Positions 57,293 through 64,000 of a DNA stretch of 64,000 bases are shown piece by piece. The notes under the pieces are model-generated. The model did not search any database. It had not been told where the DNA came from and was given only the letters and a program-made list of their open reading frames with translations. Both the position numbers and the translations under genes were made by a program. Each line of letters begins with the position of its first letter. Position 1 is the first letter of the stretch. The stretch comes from Artemia franciscana (Eukaryota > Arthropoda > Branchiopoda > Anostraca > Artemiidae), in assembly GCF_032884065.1 (NCBI RefSeq), contig NC_088883.1, positions 21,281,393 through 21,345,392 on the forward strand. The letters run 5' to 3'.

Positions 57293-58084
57293 TTACCAAG
57301 GCAGTGCTACCCGTTCCTGTTCCAAATGTCTGATACTTAAGTTTTTCTCTTTTCCGCTGATTTTACTATTATTTGTAAACTGAAAATAAGAAATTAAGGG
57401 AAAATGGTCAGAACCAGCAAAATGCACTACCTCAAGGTTTGGGGACTCAGGTGCGAGCCTACTGTCCACCAAAACATAATCAATAACACTAAAATTCATT
57501 CCGGAAATACAAGTAAACTCACAACGTCCCACATCATTTTCAAACCTTCCATTTCCAATGACTAGACCAAATTCTCCGCAAATGCCCAACAACTTCCTTC
57601 CCCATTGGTTAACTTTTCTTTTCACATCTTGGCTAGTTCTTGGAATTTTGTAGCTTTCTGGAATCCTCCATAAAACTATGTTTAACACTATGTTTCCTCC
57701 GTAACTGTTCTAACTCATTTTCAATCCAAGTCTACGTATCTTCTTTCCTATAACTACTATTCTGTGGAGCAACATATATGCAACCTAGGACTATCTTCAA
57801 TCCATCATGACACTTAAGGTTTACCCAAATAATGTTCTCAAATTTACTTTCTATTCTATGACAAACTTCGAAACTCTGTTTTTCATAAAAACCGCGACTC
57901 CAACGTAAAAACGTACGCTATGGGAAATTTGCCGGTCAGCACGAAAAACTGTGTAATCTTTAACCGACAGATCCTCCGAAGGCGGGGACAATGTCTCAAT
58001 TAAACATGTTACATCACACTTCAAAAAAGACTCATTTAGACACTGTTGTTTTCTACTCATTAGGCCTTGGACGTTCCATGTCAT
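57293..58084 (-). pseudogene. LINE AP-type endonuclease domain (arm 5)
   Basis: Open halves at 57,851-58,084 and 57,293-57,688 with LIETL, VIDYVLVDS and SDHFPL; an ~11 bp deletion in the middle relative to arm 3. Confidence 0.65.
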
Positions 58085-58138
58085 AAACTGAATTTGTTGT
58101 GCACGGCCTACTTCCTATTCCTCGAAGTTGAAAGGGCT

Positions 58139-58573
58139 CTATCGTCTATTTCTGAGTGAGCGGCGGGGAGGTTCTCGACCAAGGCCCCGATTTGGTGGGT
58201 CACGAGTTACGTTCCTACGATCCTGCCTGTGACGATCTTCGGGGCTGATTATCTCTTCTAAACCTCCTTTGCTGGTGACTCTGCTACTTCCGGGTTTCTT
58301 ACCGTCTGCCTGGCTAACAGCCTGGTTGTGTGTGAAACTATCGCAACGAATATCCGAGTTTACCTCTGATATTTGATCCTCGCCTTTGCTTTCCATTTCC
58401 GCGTTAGAGTCAGTGTACTCTTGCACTTGAGATCGTGCTAACTCTTTTGTTTTATTTCTTCCATTTTTTCTAACTTTTCCTGATTCATGTTCGCACGTGA
58501 ACAATTCGCCGTCCACAAATAAATGAGGGCCCCTGAATTTCACCTCACGGTCCTCTTTGATTGCTTTCTGCAA
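58139..58573 (-). CDS. LINE ORF1-like C-terminal part (arm 5)
   Basis: Same as 24,815-25,273, but the C-terminus is shortened by an early stop (CTATCG) in the Arg-rich tail. Confidence 0.45.
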   Translation of the reverse strand: MQKAIKEDREVKFRGPHLFVDGELFTCEHESGKVRKNGRNKTKELARSQVQEYTDSNAEMESKGEDQISEVNSDIRCDSFTHNQAVSQADGKKPGSSRVTSKGGLEEIISPEDRHRQDRRNVTRDPPNRGLGREPPRRSLRNRR

Positions 58574-58663
58574 AAGGGGTTTCAGAGGGTTGCGAGCGAT
58601 TCTCTAGGCCCGTGTTTAGCCCGGAGCTAGGGAGATACATCAACTCTCGAAGCGAACCGAGTT

Positions 58664-59109
58664 TCACAAAATCAAATCTCGCAAATATCTTGTTGTGAAC
58701 TTCGCGAAAACTGGAAGGATTTCTCCCTGTTTTTTAGTGTTCAAGCGGAATGCGTCATTTATGTCCCATCTCCTGATCTCAATCTGTGGCAAACAGCCGG
58801 AAATAACCTCATTTATTTTCTCTGCGAGTGATCCGCTAGGTGGGTTGAGGGGTTTAAAGTTATGAGAAATCAGGTTTGCCTGTTTTGCTTCTTTTTCTAA
58901 CCACTCTGTGCACCTCTGTGATTCATCTATCTTTTTTTTCTGGATGTACTCCGTGGTTTTCGATTGTGACGCCTCATTTTGCTCCATTTGGAAGGAAATA
59001 ATCTGCAGTTCTTCCGCTATCGACGCGAGCTTAGAAGGGCCCCCAAGCTGATTTTCTATATTTTTAAACGCTCTAAAATATTCAGTTTTTTTTCCTGCTG
59101 AACATACAT
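58664..59109 (-). pseudogene. LINE ORF1-like N-terminal part, least damaged copy
   Basis: The frame crosses the poly-T run that breaks copy 1: EASQSKTTEYIQKKKIDESQ, then LNPPSGSLAEKINEVISGCL and FRLNTKKQGEILPVFAKFT. An indel in the T-run near 59,090 still separates it from the start codon. Confidence 0.5.
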
Positions 59110-59177
59110 TTTCGCTATTTAAAACTAATACTTATCTCGAATAGGGACAGACCTACGCAAGCAGTGGCAATCACTTT

Positions 59178-59522
59178 GTGGTCAGTGGCTCGATGGGACG
59201 TTGGACCTGCCTGGCTTATTTCCCACCATACTCCGACATCCAACAAATCTGGTCTAGAATTTCAGAATTATTCGGAAACAGAAAAAGTCGTTCTGCAATT
59301 TCCAAGCCTTCTTTATTACGTATATATTTCACTTGTTGCGAAACTTTAATAATCACTGACAGTCACCGTATTCCAAATGTAATTTATTCCAAAGTTAAAT
59401 CCTGTTTAAAAATTATATTGATGCTCACAGGTCAAATGCCAAACGATAACTGGATAACAATAGAATTTTTCAAAACAATATCTCCCCTCTTGCATAACAG
59501 GCTAACTTCTACGAAACTTTAA
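59178..59522 (+). CDS. Hypothetical ORF in spacer S, 114 aa (copy 3)
   Basis: Differs from copies 1 and 2 at two residues (SQLF to SELF, SAVS to SAIS); not recognised. Confidence 0.2.
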   Translation: MVSGSMGRWTCLAYFPPYSDIQQIWSRISELFGNRKSRSAISKPSLLRIYFTCCETLIITDSHRIPNVIYSKVKSCLKIILMLTGQMPNDNWITIEFFKTISPLLHNRLTSTKL

Positions 59523-59639
59523 CTTGTAAATAAGATTATATTTTAGATACATCTTTGTATAAGAGAAAAGGGACATTTATCTGAAAAGAAAGGATCACGG
59601 GCCCCAATACCCCTCTATAGGATACTTGGCTACTCATTA

Positions 59640-60880
59640 CATAAAAATCAAGATAAATGCCAAATTACTAACAAAAGGCCCATTTCAGTTTTATCGGTAG
59701 TTTCTGAACTATTTGAAAGAGTAATTCATAATTGAATGACAAAATTTTTAAATAAATATATAATTTTGCTATTTAGCAATACGGTTTTTGTGAAAGTCAT
59801 TCCACTGCACATGCTGTATATCATTTTATTATCAAGATTAAGGAATTTTTGAATTTCGGATTCACGACGTCGGCAAGTTCTATGGATTTATCAAATACTT
59901 TTGATACTGTGAATCACCAGGTATTTATATCAAAACTGAATAGAATGCCTTTTCTGGATTTTGATAGTAAAATGGTTAATTGCATTTGGGAGATAGACTG
60001 CAAACTGCAGTTGTCAGATCATTGACAACACTAGAAAGAAAAATAGAAAGCATGGTTCCTCAAGATTCAATCCTAGGGTCACTACTTTTCTTATGTACGT
60101 TCTGGAATTAAAATGATTTGTAATTAATTGTTTACTTATAACATATGCTGATAACACATTAATGTTGTTTAAGTTATATACGGTGGATGACTTATTTGCT
60201 GTTATGGAGACCACTTTAGCTCAATTGTCTAGTTTTTTACGAATGAACCATCTATTATTGGATGTTTCGAAAATAGGATATATGATTTTTTCGAATCTAC
60301 AACATTTTAAAACAAATAAAATACTTTCAGTTGGAAATTTAGTGATTGAAAGGATAACCAGTCTCAAGTATTTGTGAATGGTTATTGATGAAATGATTAC
60401 ATGGAAAGATCATTTGAGGGTGCTATCCATTAAAATTTCCGGAGTGACAGGTAGTGTAAATAGACTAAAGTACTTTTTCCTCATGGAGCACTCAAAACCC
60501 TATAAAATACTCTAGTTTCTTAATATTTAGAGCCGGGATGCGCTCTCCAGTCTAATTTCTTTAGTTACAACCAACGCAAAATCCATATAAAAAAACACAA
60601 GTTGAGGTAGCAAAAACTCTATTTTCAAAAAAAAAACTCTAGAAATGATTCATTGCGCCTGGGGAAAGGTTTGAATGTTTCCAAAATCTCTATGGTCCAA
60701 GTTGCAAGTTTGGTTTACTCTTGTAACTTGCTTATATTAGAAATGCATCAAAGTCATAGAGGTACATTGTCATTACATTGTTGGTGCAGAGGTACATGTT
60801 GGTGTAGAGGTGTGGAACATGTTGCCCAACTATATAAAAGAATCATTTTTGTTAATTTCGTTCTGAAAAAAATGTAAAGA
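59640..60880 (+). pseudogene. CR1/Jockey-type LINE reverse transcriptase, decayed
   Basis: Ordered RT landmarks in shifting frames: RPISVLSVVSELFERVIHN (59,676-59,732), FDTVNHQVFISKL, YADN (60,144-60,155, in place of YADD), LRMNHLLLDVSKIGYM, then LKYL-stop-MVIDEMITWK, and VWNMLPNYIK (from 60,810). Multiple stops and frameshifts. The catalytic Asp-to-Asn change and the order of motifs show an old dead ORF2 in the plus direction. Confidence 0.75.
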
Positions 60881-61373
60881 AATATCTTATTGAGCAGATT
60901 CAAGTTTTTTGCTTAGTTTTTTTTTTTCGTTTAATATTTCGTGAATAAGATGCATACGATAATATTGGGGAGTGATTTATTTCCTTTTGTGAATAAGGCA
61001 GTGTCCCGTTTGACACGATAATCAATTAGGTCACTTGTGTGAGTAAATTGTAATAAATAACCATCAGATTTAACTTTTAAATCATTTACTTTCCAGGCAA
61101 GACACTGCACAGCGTATTATTTATAATTTTAAGTCAGGCAATGCGTAAGATTAATATATCTTTATACAGAAAATAGGTTATATTCGAATGATTAAGTAAG
61201 GTCTAGAAACAAAATATTGTTTAAAAAATGTCAAACTGCTAAATTTCAGGTAATACCTTGGGACTATTTCAAGCAAACCTCCCTAAAAACTTAAAACTTC
61301 TTTGAAACAATCAAAAATACCTACTTGGCTCATGCCTAAAAGTGGATTGCCTCACCTCACTCCTTCCTTTAAG
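60881..61373. other. LINE 3' UTR-like and unassigned DNA
   Basis: No gene seen. The first ~80 bp still resemble 61,980-62,060, the sequence after the second LINE C-terminus. Confidence 0.4.
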
Positions 61374-61516
61374 TACACAGCCCACTTTACGTCTTGGCAT
61401 TACATTTTACCGTAGCGAATGGCGAACACTAAAATAGTGGTGAACAGTAGTAAGCGGCGAGGAGAAGAGTAACGCTATTGTCAAATATAATAGCAAGATA
61501 TAAAGTGGGCTATATA
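61374..61516. repeat. 143 bp MITE-like element
   Basis: Inverted ends AGCCCACTTTACGTCTTG (left) and AGCCCACTTTATATCTTG (right, complement), with weaker similarity outside. No ORF and no clear target-site duplication. Confidence 0.5.
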
Positions 61517-61855
61517 CTAAGCCATTAGGTGGATAAGGGTAAAATAAGGCTGTGCCCTTAGAAATAAGATAAATAAATATTTTTTGTTGTAAAGTTTTTT
61601 CAAAATTTTTAGGGTTTCCTTCAAATGGTCTTAAGAATTACTAGATCTCAAATTCTCAAGATCTCTAGATCGTCAATTTCTTTGTGGAAACATGAAAATA
61701 CATCCAATGAAGTGATACATTCAGTGAAGTGATTTATTTCTGTTTATTAATTACCGTGCTGGTCCTTTATAGCCTCTGGCAAGTTAGCAGTACGAAATAT
61801 TGTATTCATTGTTTTATTTTGTAAGTAAATCAAGTCAAGTCAAAAATTAATTCAA
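61517..61855 (+). other. LINE 3' UTR end with CAAGT tail
   Basis: CTCTGGCAAGTTAGCAG near 61,776 and CAAGTCAAGTCAA at 61,831-61,843 match the end of the next LINE (62,160-62,230), so this is probably the 3' end of the RT pseudogene above, interrupted by the MITE-like element. Confidence 0.45.
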
Positions 61856-61859
61856 AAAT

Positions 61860-62238
61860 TCTTGAAATGCGCTACACCCACAGAGGTGCAATGTCGTTGC
61901 GACTCATTGGTGTAGAGTGTGGAATGCTTGAATATTGCCCAATTATACAAAAGAATTGATTTTACTAATTTTGTTCTGAAAATATTAGTAAAAATTTCCT
62001 ATTGAGTTGATGAAAAAAATTGTCTATATTTTTTTTTTTTTTTATTTTGTTGTTTGTTTAGTTTTTCTGCTTAATGTTATCTGACAAAGGTATGTTTTTG
62101 TTCGGTGTGTATTTCTGTCAAATGATTGATTTTTCAAATTCACGTGTTGTCCGTTGCCTCTGGCATGTTAGCAGAACTGGAAAAAGTGTATGTATTGTTT
62201 TTTATTTTGTCAATAAGTCAAGTCAAGTCAATTTATTA
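61860..62238 (+). pseudogene. Second LINE 3' end (C-terminus and UTR)
   Basis: GTGTGGAATGC followed by TTGCCCAATTATACAAAAGA parallels the VWNMLPNYIK region at 60,810; then a UTR with TCTGGCATGTTAGCAG and an AAGTCAAGTCAAGTCA tail (62,215-62,230). 5' truncated. Confidence 0.55.
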
Positions 62239-62984
62239 AAATTAAAAAAGAGAAAACGTTTAAAATACATTTTGTTTTCAGTAAAGTGCAATTTGTATTC
62301 TGGTCTAAACTTTTAATAGTTTACATAGGCCTCTTAAAAATCTGGAAATTTTCGATGGGGTTCTAATCAGAATGTTGCCCCTTTAAATATGTGCTGGATC
62401 AGTGGGCCACAGACTACATGTGCTAGACAGGGACGTCAATTCATGTAAACTTAGGTGGGAGAGGGCCAAAATGTACTTTCAAAAAGCTAGGAGAGAGAAA
62501 ATTTTATTGTTTTATTATCTTTTCAATTTAAATATAAAAAATGCCCCTCAACCTCCAATTTCCTACGATTTACCTCAATTTGTAATTTTCTACTTGTACT
62601 TAGCCTGTTTTCACAATTGTTTTCAAAGTTTTTTTGTTTTTTGGATGTACATTATTTTTTGTTCTTGTTTCTTTATCAACTGTAGGGTCATAACACCAGT
62701 GAAACCATTTCGAAAACTAAGTCAGTAAAATGTTTATATATAATGGCAATATTCAGCCCCATTATAAGGGGGGCTGCAACGCAATTGCAGGGGTAGTTAT
62801 CAACATATGTATAAAGCGCGTTTGAATCAAAATATGATAGTATATTTTTTTGGTTCAGATTTTTGTTTCATATAAATTTATCCGAAACAATTTCGCACTT
62901 AGGTTGTAAGCGGCATAAGCCTGATCATGAACACGCGAGACAAAACGGGCGGAACGAAAACCATATCAACCTCTGAGAGACAGT
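62239..62984. other. Unassigned DNA
   Basis: An open 108-codon frame at 62,402-62,728 has no recognisable features and biased composition, so I do not call it. CAGTAAAGTGCAATTTGTAT near 62,279 resembles one arm of the 665 bp fold-back element over ~40 bp. Confidence 0.35.
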
Positions 62985-63042
62985 TTGAAAACACTGGGGG
63001 ATCAAGGGGGCGTTTTACCTATGTTCAATTTTACGGTTCTGG

Positions 63043-63432
63043 ATGTCCAATCAGACTTTGAAAGACGATATCCACCGACATTGTTTCAAAATCGACAAAT
63101 TCTCAAACATCATAAAGCTACGTTGGTTTGGACACGTTTTGTGTCGCCACTACGAACGCCTCATTAAACAGAAATTTCTCGTTGAACCCTTATCAACATG
63201 GCACAGAAGAATAGGAGGACATTTAAAAACTGGTGGTCATCTGTTAGGCAAGATCTCGAGTCTGCAGGACGTTTCCTATATTCGACCAAAAATGGGACAA
63301 GCAATGGCTAATGTCCACCGCATTCAAACGAAACAGAAAAAAAATAACAAAATTCAAGCTTTCAAAGCTAATCTTGCTTTTTTGGAAGCTAGCCTCAAAG
63401 GGCCTTTTGTAACAGGCTCAAAACTATCATAA
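63043..63432 (+). pseudogene. RTE-type RT C-terminal remnant
   Basis: Reads IIKLRWFGHVLCRH, then PLSTWHRRIGGHLKT; after a frameshift FDQKWDKQWL is recoverable near 63,271, matching the WFGHV and WDKQW blocks of the RT at 34,463. The catalytic region is absent. Confidence 0.6.
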
Positions 63433-63943
63433 ATTGGTTTAATAGAATATTTTGTTATATCACTTTTAAATAAAAAAACGTGTTTAGACCTACATAAAAA
63501 CCTAAAAGACCTGTTTAGCGTAAAGAGCGAAGTGTCTAGGTGGGTGAGATTGACTTGAGTTGAGCCGCATTGCAGACTCAGATTTTCCCTTTTGTTTACA
63601 AATCATCAGTCGAGTACACAAGCACTCATCATCACATAATGAGTTCAATTTTCTGTACTGGATTTGATGATTGGAAACACTTGCATTAAAGAATCGAAGA
63701 ATATCAAGCCTAAAGAGCACATTTAGAGTCAATCGCTTGATTCATAGCCATTAAACAAATAAAAAACGATTTACTTCTAAATAACCAGAAAAAGAGTAGA
63801 AAAAGGAAAACAAAAAGAAAGGGTTACCCCCTCTTCAACACCTTGCTCTTTACGCTATACAGGTCTTTTATGTATTTTGTATAGGTCTAAACAAGTTTGT
63901 ATTTAAAAATGATATAACAAAATATTATAAAAGCCAATTTATC
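63429..63943. repeat. ~515 bp MITE-like element with ~100 bp inverted ends
   Basis: Arms 63,429-63,532 and 63,841-63,943 share, in inverted orientation, ATAAATTGG, AATATTTTGTTATATC, GTTTAGACCTA, AAAAGACCTGT and AGCGTAAAGAGC. The interior has a weak 76-codon minus-strand frame with no family match. Confidence 0.6.
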
Positions 63944-64000
63944 AAACAGTTCGTGGTAACGAACTGTAGTAAGGAGCGACCCGGCTCAATAGTAACCAAA
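63944..64000. other. Window edge, unassigned
   Basis: GTAACGAACTGTAGTAAGG and GAGCGACCCGGCTCAATAG lie here; no gene seen. Confidence 0.3.

Larger units (their letters stand above)
58465..59603. repeat. Spacer S, copy 3, continuous with unique DNA
   Basis: Same content as 25,171-26,306, but its right end runs on into unique RT-like sequence, so this is the best candidate for the pre-rearrangement arrangement. Confidence 0.75.

Noticed and set aside
62402..62728. 108-codon open frame
   Set aside because: Low-complexity hydrophobic run, no start context, motif or second copy.
63502..63732. 76-codon minus-strand frame inside the MITE-like element
   Set aside because: Short, no transposase motif, and lies between inverted ends with no other coding evidence.

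Overview
This window looks like transposon-dense metazoan nuclear DNA, most likely from an arthropod. That is inference: the sequence is AT-rich, has no operons, and carries Rep/PIF1-type Helitrons, RTE-like and CR1/Jockey-like LINEs, tRNA-derived SINE-like modules and long (TA)n microsatellites. No conserved host gene was recognised with confidence. The only stand-alone candidate is a 150-residue hydrophobic ORF near the left edge. A 100-base N gap lies at 9275-9374.

Left part (1-20,280). After about 2.1 kb of unassigned AT-rich DNA, the sequence is a nest of Helitrons. One 5 kb element (4670-9677) still encodes almost all of the Rep-helicase protein, with an HUH motif, a two-tyrosine motif and PIF1 helicase motifs, but it is broken by one frameshift, two adjacent stops, a further nonsense codon and a decayed C-terminus. 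Around it are an internally deleted relative (18,003-20,110) and several non-autonomous units. The typical unit has a TC-TATATA 5' end, TGACGTCA (CRE-like) motifs, a GACGACCGGGACAC minisatellite, the last ~200 bp of helicase coding sequence, and a hairpin ending in CTAG; several units lack one part or another. Some units abut directly, CTAG against TC. One family carries a 116-codon chimeric ORF and occurs as a 1.44 kb inverted pair (2360-3801 and 16,414-17,855). Another carries tRNA-derived sequences and long ACTAAAAA-rich spacers.

Middle part (20,145-59,603). A composite module occurs five times in alternating orientation: minus, plus, minus, plus, minus. Each copy holds a truncated Helitron Rep gene, a LINE 3' end, a 665 bp fold-back element, unidentified conserved ORFs and LINE endonuclease/ORF1 remnants. 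A ~1.14 kb single-orientation spacer lies at 25,171-26,306 and recurs twice. The unit 26,307-42,969 is repeated almost exactly at 42,970-59,603. A 5'-truncated RTE-like reverse transcriptase with a perfect 17 bp target-site duplication sits in the third and fifth arms but not the first, which gives an order of events. The array is either a real palindromic amplification or an assembly product.

Right part (59,604-64,000). Single-copy DNA with decayed CR1/Jockey-type reverse transcriptase, two LINE 3' ends with AAGTC tails, a decayed RTE C-terminus and two MITE-like inverted-repeat structures.

Only the big Helitron (Rep-helicase) and the intact RTE-like RT encode recognisable mobilisation enzymes. 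Both are defective or truncated, so the many short units would depend on proteins made elsewhere.
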